A stretch of DNA of 64,000 nucleotides from Cladochytrium replicatum (GCA_025526935.1 JAHLKD010000018.1:248001-312000); one strand, 5' to 3'; shown: positions 22,250-34,586, numbered from the stretch's first letter. The notes: generated by a model not told the origin, from the sequence alone. Translations and numbers: made by a program.

Positions 22250-22890
22250 TTTGAGGCGGGCGAAGAAGCTGTCGGCCAGCTTCCAGTAGCACGATGACCA
22301 TGCGCTTTGAGAGTTCCATCGAGATCGTTTGCTTATCGTGCAGCCTCAAATGTATGTCTTCAAAAAATGCGAAGGTCATTTCCCGGATTCGAGAGACGAT
22401 AATTACAATTACGTTACCCGATCGGTCGACCCTCCTTGTTAAACTGCACCATATTGAGTCGCAGTTCTTCCTGGTCCACACATACTTCTACTTCTCGAAG
22501 AAGCTCCAAATATCCAACCTCCACCATTCACATCAACGAATTCATGAACATCTAATCGGATCGGCATTAATCGTGTGCTCAATGCCGAGCGTGATCTAGA
22601 AATAGTCGAGGTAGGTGGACGCATTTCAAACCCTTCAGGGACATAAGCGCGATTTGTGACGTGGAGCGTATGTCCTGGCTCAACCGTTGGAACCTGATGA
22701 GAACCTTTCAGAGCAATGAATTCTGGCTGGGGCTTCAGATCATCCTCTTCTGCTTCTGCATCGAGAGCTGTGATCACCTCAAGAGTTCGCTTCCACATTT
22801 CACGAAGGAGCCTGGATTTACATAAGTTGTGCTGGTGATTTTGTGCCCCACTGCTCGCTCTTCTTCGATTAGCGACCTCAAGTGGTCCGG
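22250..22890 (-). pseudogene. Partial, decayed duplicate of the neighbouring Sec14-like gene
   Basis: On the minus strand from about 22890 the segments EEERA, LLREMWKRTLEVITALDAEA, FIALKGSHQVPTVEPGHTLH, TYLDYF, LELLREVEVCVDQEELR and LSKRMVIVLLEAGRQLLRPP align in order with the intact gene at 23323-24711. The copy has a frameshift after YVPEGFEM and a TAG replacing the Trp codon of the intact YFWVTLGIEH block. It has a deletion covering the ISRFLRARKW region and ends about 35 bp before the glycosyltransferase start codon. It lacks the whole lipid-binding second half, so it cannot encode a working transfer protein. A tandem duplication followed by decay explains it. Confidence 0.85.
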
Positions 22891-23322
22891 GAGATCGCCA
22901 TTTCCGGGTAGATTTGGAAGAATGTTCCTCAACAGACCTCTGTGAATTGAGGCTGTTTGTGCGACCTATGACGACATGCATTTTTGGGGGATTGAAATAT
23001 TTCTTTGAACCAAGAATATCTGTTCTAAGTGCACAGTTCAAACCAATTTGTAAAGTGGGAAACCCCCATAGGACGTTCAGTAAAACATTGTCTAAATGCA
23101 AAGATGGGCCCCCTCGGCCGGAAATTCAGCCATTCACACAAAAGACCAACACACGAGATACAGCAAATGGACTCAGATCTCGCCATTCACGGGTGGCGAT
23201 TTACTGAATTTCTTTGAGAATCTGAGTGGCTTCAGGGAGGTACTTGCTGCGATGGTAAGTTGTCCTTCCACTGTGCAAATAAACATATCAACAATTTGGA
23301 CAATCTCACACAGCATTGAACG
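22891..23322. other. Intergenic region with no gene seen
   Basis: Between the decayed copy and the stop codon of the intact Sec14-like gene there is no conserved frame. It may contain 3' UTR of the intact gene. Confidence 0.4.
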
Positions 23323-24711
23323 CTACCGGAGGTAAATGTCAAGAACGGCAAGTTTCTCACGGAGCTTTCGGGCAGCAGTCTCACGCCTGGTTTCAACATC
23401 GCCCGCAGCCGACTCATCAGTGACTGAGTACCATTCGCGGTTGACAGCGTTGAATTCGGTCCAGGCGGCCTTGTACTCCTCGCGAGCCTTGTCTTGGGCG
23501 TCTTTGTCGCCCTTGATCTTCTTCTCCCATGCAATGTCGTCTGCTGTGGGCTCGGCGTAGGTGAAAACGTAGTCCGAGGTGAAGTTCTTCTCGTCGAGGG
23601 CTTTGTTAATGTTCTCCTTCTTGATGTGCTGGTCAAGGTCCTTGCTTTGGATGAAGTGCACCTTGGAGGCGACAACGGGGTCGAGCCAAGGACGGATGAT
23701 GGTCCAGCAACCTGTCAAATGATGAAAAATGGAAAAATGGTCAATTCGAGTTCTGAACTTTGTCCCATAACTACACTCACCGTTGAAGATCCACGGGGCA
23801 TTCAAGATCAGGGCTGCTCCAAGCGATTCTGGGTAGTGCGCTTCAAGAGTGCTGACAAGGAAGTTGATAAAGTTGTAGTCCTAGTTTCTTTGTTTAGAAT
23901 AAATTACCACGGACAAAAAGTAAACAACTAACCATGTTTACCAAGCCGAAGTGCGTCATGTCGAAGATCAGGGTGGCTGCAATTACAGGAGGGCGAATCA
24001 ACTGGCGACCGGTTTCGAGAAGAATGACCGTCAAACGCTTTGTGAGCTCCAAAGACACCTTGTACTTATTGTGCATGCGCACGTGGATTGAGCTGGATGA
24101 AAGGTAATCAGTGTGAGTTTTTGGAAAGAAACTACCGATCAGAGAACGTACGCAACAGGACGACCCAATTGGTCCACGTCGTTGAAGTACACCTTGCCGG
24201 AGACAATCTCCTCCTTGTCCAAGCATGCTTCACCCTCACGGATAATTTCGAGGGTCCCATAGTCTTTCCTCCACTTGATCGAGTGCTTAATCATCTCGAC
24301 CGCCTTCTCGACGTCCCACTTTCTTGCGCGGAGGAAACGACTGATGAGGGTGTCGGGGTGCTCAATGCCGAGGGTAACCCAGAAGTAGTCTAGGTAAGTG
24401 GATGCAACACGCACGCCTTCGGTGACATAGTGAGGGTCAGTGACGGGAAATGTGTGGCCGGGCTCGATGCTCGGCGCTTGGTGAGAACCGTTGAGAGCAA
24501 TGAAGGCCGACTGGGGGTTTACGCCTGACGCTGCGGCTTCGGCATCCAACGCTTCGATTTCCTCCAAAGTCCTCTGCCACATCTCACGCAGAAGCTTTAC
24601 ATGGCAAAGAATGAACTTCGATTGAGATTTGCATGGAATGAGATGACTTACAGCTCGTTCCTCCGCTGTGAGAGCGGCCAGATGGGCAGGGAAACTACCA
24701 GTTGAAGCCAT
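23323..24711 (-). CDS. Sec14-like (CRAL-TRIO) phospholipid transfer protein
   Basis: Five exons on the minus strand: 24711-24652, 24594-24152, 24092-23933, 23880-23781 and 23711-23323, giving about 383 aa. The N-terminal CRAL-TRIO_N part contains SRFLRARKWDVEKAVEMI. The lipid-binding domain follows: GKVYFNDVDQLGRPVA, LTVILLETGRQLIRPP, TLIFDMTHFGLVNM, DYNFINFLVSTLEAHYPESL and ILNAPWIFNGCWTIIRPWLD, where the FxxxWxxIRPxL gate motif is clear. After it come VHFIQSKDLDQHI and a charged helical tail. Sec14 proteins exchange phosphatidylinositol and another lipid between membranes. The tandem partner at 22250-22890 is dead. Confidence 0.93.
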
Positions 24712-25030
24712 GATGCAAATTCAGACGAGGTGGAGGTGGGAACGACGGCAATTTGCGACGCACGAAACTTTTAGCTGCCCACGCGACAGGGGCAAGTTGA
24801 TTTATAGCGTCATTTCCGGACATTTACATTTGCATTCTATCGCAACACACACAAGACACACCGGACTTTTTAACTTTAGTCTCTCGCTCACAGCAGCATT
24901 CATTGTTCATTGTGCAGCTTTCTTTTAATTGACGATGTATTCAGCCCATTGAAGCTGTGGCACAAGGAACCAGCCACAGCGTTCGAGGCGCAGCATACCT
25001 GGTTGTCCGTTGTCTCTCCAGCAATCAGTG

Positions 25031-26144
25031 ATGTATTCGGTGAGCTATCGGCGGGCAGTTGATTACTCCCTTTCCTCCCCTGATCGGCCTTGAATTGTTT
25101 AAGAACAAACAGAGCTTCGAAAACCAATACCGCACCAGTGGCGACTATATGCTGAGTGGTGGTGGGCAGCAGTTGGAATCCATGGATCAATTCCTCTCCG
25201 AAGTTTCAAGGATCAGAAATGACATTGACGCCATCAATGGCAATATCGATGAGATACAGAGGCTTGAAGTCGCGAACTTGCGTGACTACTCGAATAGGTT
25301 GAACAACCAGAATCTCGAGATGGTCACCAGCGCGACCACGCAAATGCTTCAACAAGCGAGGCTCGCAGTTAGAGGTAGATCGGGCCAGTTTATTTAAAAT
25401 TTGTGCTGAGACGTTTATCTTTTCATTTACAGGTTTAAGTGATCGTATTAGGACATTGGGAAGCACTACCGAAGCAACCATTCGACGACAGCATCGTGAT
25501 TCTCTCGCAAAGCGTCTGCAAGACTGCGCATACCGCTATAAAACTGTACAGGAACAAATGAAAAAGGAAACCCGTGATGTGCTGGAGCGTCAATACAGAA
25601 TAGGTATTTCCACTTCCCAAAGAATGTCCACATCCAGTTATTTGAATTGATTTACCAATAGTTCACCCTGAGGCAACTTCTCGAGACATCCAAGCTGCTA
25701 TCGACGAAGGTGGATCTGTTTTTTCACGGGAACTCATTGCTGCTGGTGCTGCACAGCAACGCCGTGTTCTCGAAGAAGTAAAAGAACGACACCAACAGAT
25801 CGAGCGCATCGCCGCTCAAGTCTCTGAGTTACTCAGCTTGATGGAGGAAATGGGATCACTGATTGACTCGCAGCAACTGACACTGAACGTCATCGATGAA
25901 GATGTCAAGCATGCAGACATGTAGGATGTTTTCCAGTGCTCAAGAGATTTACTTATTTTGCATGTCTTTTTCCCCCAGATATATTCGTGAATCGATCCCA
26001 ATTCTCGGTGACTCAATCGTTAAGGCTCGTGATACTCGGAAGACGAAATGGATCATTACAGGAATCGCCTCTGCCCTCGCATTCATCATCCTCTTGATCA
26101 TTCTCTGGAAAGTGGGCGTGTTTGAGCCTAAGGCGAAGCAGTAA
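25031..26144 (+). CDS. Syntaxin-type Qa-SNARE (Sso1-like)
   Basis: Five exons: a 9-nt first exon 25031-25039 (M-Y-S), then 25113-25374, 25433-25603, 25662-25920 and 25979-26144, giving about 288 aa. The tiny exon is favoured because it supplies an ATG that splices in frame; the next in-frame ATG is 25149. The N-terminal Habc-type helix contains FLSEVSRIRNDIDAINGNID. The SNARE motif runs from IERIAAQVSELLSLMEEM through IDSQQLTLNVIDEDVKHAD, with Gln at the zero-layer position. The C-terminus is a single tail anchor (WIITGIASALAFIILLIILW) and a short basic end. It should act on the acceptor membrane, probably the plasma membrane, in vesicle fusion. Confidence 0.93.
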
Positions 26145-27110
26145 CTTATCCATTACTATCTGCGGTCTTTGTTTTATGCATGTGCGCTATGTGGTGGTGC
26201 GTTATCAGGCGTTTGCTGACACGCGGAAAATGTTGTAAACATATATTGTGAAACAATTTGATATTTTGATGAAGTTATGAAGAGGCATCAATTAATGGCG
26301 AAAACGATGAGCGTGACGTGCTGCTTCCTAAAACATCATTATTACCTTGTCCACTTCCAATAAAGGCCGATCGACCGTAATGTACGGCGTGTCACGAAAT
26401 ACATGAGGTGATTTAAAGGAGATTTAAAGGACTATTTCCTTCGTGCAGTTATCCGATACGTGTGAGCTTACTTCATGAGCGGCCCTTGATGACCCCTACC
26501 GCATTGCATTTTGCTTGCCCATAGGCACAATCACTCAAGAAAGCTTCCGTGAGTCGTTCAAACCGTATCTCACTTGGAATGCTTTGATCGTTGTTCATCG
26601 ACACTCCAATAACTGTCAGAAGCGCCATGTGGACTATGTAGTGTGTATTCTAAACAGATCGCCATGGCCCCGTTCCAGCCGATCGGCAAGGAGCGACAAA
26701 CGGCTTGCAATTCGGTGAAATATCCACTATGCTCAATATCTGCGGCGACTTGTGCAGCTTATGGAGCGAATAAGTCAGCGCATACCTCTCCGTACATCTA
26801 ATCCACCAAGGTCACCCTGTTTTCTGATCTTGAGATGAAGGTGCCCACACGTGGCGATGTAATACCTGCAGGCAATGGATCCAGCAAGATTTCGGAAGGA
26901 GTCAATATGCAATACAAAGAACAACACGGGAGATTGGGAGAGACAGTTTCCCAGAGGACCAGTGTCGGTGTTTGTGTGGATTGAAGAGAATCAGGAAATT
27001 GAATCTGGATGTGCTTTTGATTTACACAACATCTATTGCAAGAAGTACTGGGAGAATGCAGTTTATACAAGGACAGATCTTCAACATCATTGCGACGAGC
27101 GAGAGCGTTT
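26145..27110. other. Non-coding stretch, no gene seen
   Basis: Short frames only; no splice-supported or family-supported coding region on either strand. It forms the boundary between the housekeeping block and the mobile-element cluster. Confidence 0.4.
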
Positions 27111-27112
27111 AA

Positions 27113-27534
27113 TGAGCTCCTTGATCTGGTCCAGAACTCTATCAAAATCTTTGACTGTAAGCAACTTTGTGCATAGTTTATGTTGAGCTGCTTTTTCTGG
27201 TGGCAGACCTGGCCAGACTCACACTTGCCTGGCGTGTCTGTTTCACGTATCAGGACCTGGCCAGACTCCGAATTCTGGCCAATCAAACCAACCCTCGCTG
27301 ATAGGGGCGTATTATATCACTATATCACATCCTACGCCGTGTGAAGTGAATGACATGTCCAGGCGGGATAGAGGGTTGGGGGACCTTCGGAAATTGAATG
27401 GGAGTGCCGGGGGAGGGAGACCATGGTACTCAAACGAGATGAGTTCCTGGATCTGGTCCAGAACTCTATCAAAATCTTCGACATTAAGCGACTTTGTGCA
27501 TTGCTTCAGTAGAGCTGCTTTTCTTGTTGGCGGG
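27113..27534 (-). repeat. Pair of imperfect 95-bp direct repeats in a decayed coding remnant
   Basis: Bases about 27113-27207 and 27440-27534 share long runs such as CTGGTCCAGAACTCTATCAA and then drift. On the minus strand both read as FDRVLDQI-like helices, so they look like duplicated pieces of one coding sequence, possibly a retroelement Gag. A shorter direct repeat, ACCTGGCCAGACTC, occurs near 27209 and 27253. Confidence 0.55.
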
Positions 27535-27539
27535 ATAGC

Positions 27540-28749
27540 GGGTCTGGTGACTTTTGGAAATTGAATAGGAGTGCTGCGGGAGGGGAGACTACGATACTCA
27601 AATGAGCAGCCGATATTGGTCCACTTTGTTAAGTTTGTAGTGCACCTGAGCGGCTTCAGGTTGGACAAACTTTGCGACGGTACTGCTGAGATTCCCCTCC
27701 AGCAAGACATTTGTGTCTCAGAATGAGACTGATTCGATCCCTGTGCACTTCTCAAAGAGCTTCATCCCTACAACTTTGGAAAGTGAGAACTCCTGGTGTA
27801 TAAAAATTTGATGGTGGAGGATGGGGTGTGGAGGGTACTGGTGGGTCGTGTTGGTTTTAAGCTCAGGTTGGTCTTGCTGGTGCCACTTGGTCAACAACCC
27901 TGTCAGTGTGCAAATCAATTGAATTGCTCTTGAGCCAGTGTGGTGGTTTTTGAAAACTAACAAGCAGATCCAACAAGATTTGAGTAATCAGTACAAGAAC
28001 CGCGCGTGAAGGTTTGAGAGCTTGTCGTAAATTGGAAAAGTTCATTTACACCTGAACCATATTCTTGTTTGCTTACCTGATTTGGAAAGTTAAAAGTTCC
28101 TTTCTCTTTTCTCTTTTCCTACTTTCTAGATGTTTCCTTTGCTGTTTCTGCTCAAAAAAGGAGAACAGTCTTTCTCAATAAATCCAGTGAAGTTAGAAAA
28201 CCATCTATTTACGACAGAGCTGTACCAACATAGTGCCCCAGTGAGGCCTTGAGTTTGTGTTCTACTAACATAATGAATACAAGATAGCAGTCAATGACAC
28301 GGATCCCATACCCAACCAGGGTTAGCCTCGAACAATCCCCCTTCCACAGGAGTCCCATATGTGAAACCCCAAAGGTAGCCTGCCACCAACTATAAATGGA
28401 AAATTCCAACACACCAGCCCCCCCTCAGGTTTCCACCTAACTATTCCCACTATGCCCTGTTGTGGGTTGTCAGAAGTGCCTCAACAACTCCCTCTCCATG
28501 CTCTGATAGCCTCCTGACCCCCTTCCACCAGCTTGTTGGTGTATGCTCCTCCCAGCCACCAGCTTCTGCCTCTTGATTCCCATATAAACCTCCTATAGCA
28601 TTTTGTCGATTGCAATCACGTTGCCACTTTCCAGTACTGTGTCCTTCCTTGACAATTCTGTTCACCAGCACTTTCCCAGATTGCTCTCCACGGCTGACGA
28701 TTCCCCATTTCATGCACCCTGAAAGCACCCACTCTATTAGCCTAAGGGT
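27540..28749. other. Decayed sequence, no intact gene
   Basis: Only short, broken frames on both strands. Probably degenerate mobile-element sequence linking the repeats at 27.1-27.5 kb with the Gag-like remnant. Confidence 0.3.
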
Positions 28750-28835
28750 TTGGGTGCCTTTCGGGCCTCATTGTGATTGACACCTCCCTGGTCACGAGTT
28801 GACCCTCTCCTTTGACATTTTCCAGCTGACATTTC

Positions 28836-29600
28836 TCAGCAATAGTCCTCTGGACTGCTCGCGGGACTCCTAACCATCTGCTGCAGCGAGGCTAGATTGG
28901 CTAGCAGGAACATTGTGTGAATTTGCTGAACTGAGCCTGTGTCCTCCAAACCTACAGAAAATGGACCCAATCCTGATAGATGGCAGGTTGCTATCTGGTC
29001 ATGTAGGCCTCCCATAATCTCGTCCGGGTCCATTTGTTGTTCTTCCCTTCCATTCCTTGCGTCTTCCAGGATCTTTTGTGTTTCCGACTGTACTGCAGTT
29101 GCAACTGCATCTGCTATTCCATTTCTGACTGCCTCAATTTCCGAGCGAATTGCAGCAAACTCTTCATTTGCATGGCCTCTCAGAGTGGCAAGCTCGATGC
29201 AAAGTCCTTGGGCTGTGGCTTCCTGCTCATTGGCTTTGCCCAGAGCTTCTCCAATTCACCGGCACATTGTGTTGACGTCTCTAGAGCCATTGCAGCCATC
29301 TTCACTACTTGCTGTTGCAGGTACCTGACTCTACACGACCATCTCTGTCGTACATCTTTCCTCTTGCAATCCCAGCCCATGTCACATGACGCCCTCTGTC
29401 CTCAATGTCCATGTATCTGGCCAGATCACTCCTCTCATCTGCACCTCAAGAATGCTGTGCCCTGTTTCTGCAGCTGACAGGAGGGAGAGAACCACCTGTT
29501 ACATTGCATCCATCTCTAAAGTGTCCAACACCCTGGCATTTTGAGCACAACGCATCATTTGGATCACGAACAGGCACTGGGCCAAGAGACGGAACCTGGA
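28836..29600 (-). pseudogene. Gag-like retroelement remnant with zinc knuckle
   Basis: On the minus strand bases 29547-29506 encode a CCHC zinc knuckle, C-x2-C-x4-H-x4-C (CSKCQGVGHFRDGC). Downstream, in other frames, is a helical segment (FAAIRSEIEAVRNGIADAVA) ending in LASLQQM. Frameshifts and stops separate the parts. The order knuckle-then-helix is unusual for Gag, so the pieces may be rearranged. It lies just outside the 3' end of LINE 1 and is not part of it. Confidence 0.5.
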
Positions 29601-29709
29601 GCTGTTGTGCTAGCTACAGTACAGCTAAAAACGCCCTACCGCTGCCAGGAGAATCCCTTGGTTTTTAACACGAACAACCACGTGGTGAGGTGGTTCAGAA
29701 TGGAGGCGG

Positions 29710-29718
29710 CAGAGACAT

Positions 29719-29764
<46 letters not shown>
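29710..29764. repeat. (AG)n microsatellite at the 3' side of LINE 1
   Basis: An almost pure AG tract of about 55 bp, broken by single C bases, directly abuts the LINE 1 poly(A) (read as poly(T) at 29770-29782 on this strand). Confidence 0.9.
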
Positions 29765-30004
29765 GCAGATTTTTTTTTTTTTAAACAATATTATTATTTA
29801 TTTTGCACATACAATGCATAACAAAAAACAACACCCAAAGTGCCTTACAAGATGGTCATGGACCAGCACATAGGGAAGCGCGCGCAGCATAAGGAAAAGC
29901 AATTAAGCAAAACAGAGAATGTAAACTCAAACCTGTGGCTACCCGTCAGATACTGCTAAGGTGCCAAAAAACAGGTGAGTAATAAATAATGAGAGAAGAA
30001 AACG

Positions 30005-33000
30005 TTAAAGATCCACAAATGCAGGGCCAAAGAGGGAGTCTGGAGGAGAAACTTCTAATGGCAGACCCATACAGTGAAGCCAAATCTTATGGAGACAACG
30101 AAAAACTAGACACCACGGTGCAAGATTCACTGGGTTGACAATGCGAAGTGGACGAAGGCTATCAATTGCAACGTCAAGCGGAAGTTGTAAAACAGGAACA
30201 GGAACAGGAGGCAACAATAGGTCAAGACGCAAACATTCTGAAACATGAGATCTAGAGAGAGTTGCAGTGCGGCAGTGACAACACTGCTTGCGGGGGTGAT
30301 AAAACAAACGTCCAAGACGATACTGCAGAAGCCTCAAGATTGAAATAGGGAAGCATGGAGGAGCAATTGCTAGCGCATGAGGGTGTGCAGATGCAAGGGG
30401 AGCAAAGCTAGCAGCTATAGAACCATAGGCAGATGAGGCTACTTGGTGAAAGTGATTTGCGATAACATCAGAAGGTTTGGGAACTACAACATTTGCAGCC
30501 GGGAAGAGGAAGTGATTGTTGAAAGGGACAGGAGAACAACGAAAGTGCTTTCCCTGGTGAAGAAAGAATGACAACATAGAGTGAACCATATCAGGGGCAT
30601 CATCATCCAGCCAACGTTGAAACATCTGAAACTGCAGATATTGAAGCCGAAACTGAAGGTAAGGAACCTTAAAAGACAGTAAAACCCCAGCAATTGAAGT
30701 AGAAAATGAAAGGCGAAGAAATTGACACAAACATTGGTGAATAAAAGTCTGAACTGGTTTGCAAACAGCAACAGAGGGAAGAATAAAATATAAACCAAAT
30801 TCAAGCGTAGGTCGAATAAAAGACAAAAACAAATGACGAACCACAACCAGAGAATGAGAACCAAACATCCTTGAAAAAGAAAGCAAAGCAAAAGAAGCTG
30901 CGCGCGCTTTGGCAAGTCGATGGGAAATAGTCAGTGAAACATCAAATCCAGTATCTCCAAAAAAGCAACCCAGATAACGAAATGAAGGCTTGACAGGCAG
31001 AGGTTGACCATGAAGAAGCAAAGGCGAATGAGCAGGAATAGGAATTTTTGTGAGAATCACAGACTTCAAAGGAGCAAAAGAAAAACCACGAGCTTGGGCA
31101 AACTGGTCACAAACAGAGAGAAGAACCTGCATAGCATCCAAAGTAAGTGCAAACAAGGCCAAATCATCTGCAAATAAAAAAGAATTATATCGTGGTTTGG
31201 CAGGATGAAAGAGTGTTATAGGTGGGGCAAATGGTCGGAGGAGCCCAGGTAGAGGATCAAGAAAAGTGATATAGAGAAGTGGACTGAGAACAGAACCTTG
31301 AAACAAACCTCTAAACAAATCAAAAGCATCTGAAAAACAATTTGCAACAACCACTCTGGAAGAACAAAAATCAAACAGAGACTTCAAAACAAAAACAAAT
31401 GGCAACGGTACTCCCCTAGAAAGAAGCTCAGCCCAAAGAATTGCACGATTTGTGGTGTCATAAGCTGCTTGAATATCTAAAAAACCAGCAACCCAAGGAA
31501 CCTTGGCATTAGACGCACGGGAGATACATGCCTGAAGACCAAAAACACATTCCATTCCCGAGCGGTGTGACTGAAATCCCGCTTGGGCAGCATCAAGTGG
31601 GCGTTGAGACGTGATAGCAGAATAAAGATGTGGCAACAAAGCTCGCTCGAAAATTTTTCGGGCAACAGACGAAAGAGTAATGGGGCGATAATTAGTAATA
31701 TCACCAAGCGTACCACGTTGCTTCCAAACTGGGTGCAAAAGCCCAAGATTCCATGAAGTGGGTGTAAGACTACTGCGAAAAATGGACTGAGAAAGTTGCA
31801 GGAACAATGGAGCAAGAATAGCTGAAATTGGGCGATAAAGTTCTGCAGGCAGACGATCATGACCCGGGCAGACTCCAAAGGGCAGTCCCTAATAGCTAGA
31901 ACAAAAGCTTCAACATCCAATGGCAGCTGAAAATCACACAGAACAATTGAAGGTGAAACTGGGTCAGCAGCTTGAGCATTGTAGACACTAGCAAAATGAT
32001 CAGAATATTTGGCTAAAGACTGAGGATCAAAATCCAAACCATTAGCTGAAGTACGAAAGTTAGCGCAGCGCCGAGCATGAGACACATGTTTCAGAAGAGA
32101 AGGCACTGATGAAGAACTAGGGTCATCAAAAAATTTGCTTTTGTCTTACGCCTGTGTGATCTCAGAGCTGATTTGAATGCTTTGTGACAATCACGTTGGC
32201 GAGTTCTTAGAAAAGGAAGAAGAGGGTCAGAAGAATTGTGGTGAAAGAGGGAATAATAGTCACGGAATGCTGAACGAGCCTTACTACGCAACAAAGCAAT
32301 CTCAGGGGGCAGAGGAGTGGTCGCTGGTGCTCTACGACGAGGTGTTGGTGGTCCCAATGTCAGAACTGCTGTTGCCTCAACAAAATCAACTATAATTTGA
32401 AATGCGGAATCAATTGCTCCCTGGGCCACTGCACGAGAAAGAGAAGTCCCCACAGGGACCTGAAGTGGTTCCAATGCTGCTGTTAGCGCCTCTGATGTTG
32501 GAGGAAGCAGAATCTTAGCAGTTTCTCTGTGCGACTTACAAATAACTTCATCCTTTAACAATCGGAGATTCCAAGAAGGTAGAGGAGGAGGCACAGTGGC
32601 CTGAGGATCTGGGCCAGCTAAAGAAAATGAACAGGTCACTGCAAAATGGTCTGAAGGATGGGGAGCCATAGACTGGGGTTGATCATGCACTAAATAAGAG
32701 GAAGCTATCACATAAGTAGAAGCAAAAAACAAATCAATAATTGAACTCCCTAAGTGGGAACGAAAAGTTGAGCGACGAGCTGAAGAAGAAGCTGGGACAA
32801 CCAATGAAAGTGAGTGGGCTGTAAAAAAGGAAGAAGTGCTCTGGCACGGGCATTAGTAACATGATCACCAGTGCTCTGAGTTCTAAAATTGAAGTCACCC
32901 ATCAAAACTACTGGTGTATCCGAATTCGAAACAAATTGAGGAAAATCAGATAATGCACCCAAACAGTCTTCCGCAGTCCAACGTGGGGGAAAATAAAATC

Positions 33001-33310
33001 CACCAATCACGACCTGACGAAACCTAAACCACAAACCAAACCCAGAAGGAACTGATGCAATCAACCTAAATTGATAAGTACTGCAACGATGTGGGTTAAT
33101 AAGAAGAGCAACACCAGATGCCAAAGGAGCGTCTGGTGGAGGACGAGAATCAAACAACAAATACTCAGAAGAAACACTGTCTAAAGTTAACTGATGAGTT
33201 TCTGTTAAAACTAAAAAATCAAGCTGATGAGTAACAAGCCAAGCAAGTAAATCTGAAAAATCCAGAGGCAAACCTCTACAGTTGAAGGTTCCAGAACGAA
33301 AAGTCCACAT
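30005..33310 (-). pseudogene. LINE 1 ORF2: endonuclease-reverse transcriptase, frameshifted
   Basis: The frame starts at ATG 33310 with an APE-type endonuclease: FRSGTFNCRGL, LTETHQL, VVLMGDFNFR, and SIIDLFF and SDHFAV in the next frame after a shift near 32,790. Further shifts near 32,100 and 31,800 lead into the RT: NYRPITLSSVARKIFERALL, DAAQAGFQSHRSGMECVF, FLDIQAAYDTTNRA, GLFQGSVLSPLLY and the catalytic FADDLALF. The C-terminus has a C-x2-C-x8-H-x4-C zinc cluster (CCHCRTATLSRSHVSEC) at about 30,290-30,230. No RNase H domain seen. At least three frameshifts make it non-functional. Confidence 0.9.
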
Positions 33311-34579
33311 TAATTGCGAGATGTAGGTTCAGAACGCGAAGAACGGGCTAAAGAAACAGTAGCTTCAAAGTCTGCAGCAGGAAGATTAGAACGAAGATAA
33401 TGAAAAACTGCAGGATCATGAGTAATTCGCAAGAGGTGAGCAAATCTTAAACTCAGCAGTGTTACGCCCAATAAAACTAATATGGCGAATGTCACGGGAA
33501 AATTGAGGGTTTCCAGAAATTCGATTAATCAGAGTGCGGAGCTGATTAAGTGGCTGACGACTAATTTCCTTAAACCTCACAGTAGCAAAACCAGCAGCAC
33601 GATCACGAACAGGCTGAGGAGGATTGATCAAAATTGGTGACTCAGCCGGGTAATCAATCACCAATCTGGGTGGCCGTAGTGATCTGCGAGATAGGGGGTC
33701 CACTCCAGCAACCACTGAGCGATAAAGGGCGGGTTGAGCATCTGCTTCGGCAGCTTCAATACGAACAATAGCATTTGATGCACGAGAGGCAAATTTTGCA
33801 GTGCTGAAAGGCCCAGGATTGCGAGTAGCAGGGGCAGGTGGCGGTCGGCTAGCACTCGCAACTTGAGCATAGGAAGGCACGGCAGAGACAGCAGCAGGAG
33901 GGCAGCTGATAGTTTCAACCAACGGAACTACAGCAATAGTCAATGCAGCAAAGAAGGCAGCCTCAGTCTCTGGTTCCAATACTGGGAGAAATTGCATTGC
34001 ACGAGTGAAAGCAGACATCACTAATGGATGAGATCCAGAAGTTTGAGCAGGGGCCAGCATATGCAGAGCATCCAAGAATCGGTCACGAGGAGTAGGCAAG
34101 GGAGAGGTAGCATGATCAGCTGCAGAGGCATTCTTCTCGACCCTGGCACGAGAGGCAGGTCGGCGAGTCGGGGGTGATTTTGATGCTCGACGTTTCCCTT
34201 TGGGATCAGCATCAGCAAGGGTAAGTGACATTTTGACTGTATCATTCATGTGAACATCTACGACACTTGCGGGGGATCTTCCTCTAATTCGAGGCGGTTC
34301 TGAAGTGGATGACGCTTGGTCACGTGATCGTGAGTCACGTGATTCGCGAGGAGAATTCACTTCATCTGCCCACAGAAAATTTTCTCCATCAAAGTTGCTG
34401 GGCTGAGAGTCAGGAATGTTTTCCTGAGGGGCGCGAGGGTGGGACACAGAGGGAGCACGGGAGCGAGCACGGCCAGAAGCGATGAAAATTTTTGAGGCGG
34501 GTGCGGCGGGCGGCGCGGCGGGCGGCGCGGCATGCGGCGCATCAGGCGGCTGCGCAGGCGGAGCGCTGGGAGGCGGCAT
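33310..34579 (-). pseudogene. LINE 1 ORF1 (nucleic-acid-binding protein), with internal deletion
   Basis: From ATG 34579 the frame encodes a Pro/Ala-rich N-terminus, a Ser/Arg-rich middle and a conserved block RDIRHISFIGRN (about 33,490) also found in LINE 2 ORF1. The frame then stops. The tail continues in another frame as ITHDPAVFHYLRSNLPAADF to SRN and TAA at 33312-33310. LINE 2 has about 50 extra residues between these blocks, so LINE 1 carries a deletion that shifts frame. The final TAA overlaps the ORF2 ATG by one base (TAATG). Confidence 0.8.
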
Positions 34580-34586
34580 TGATTTG

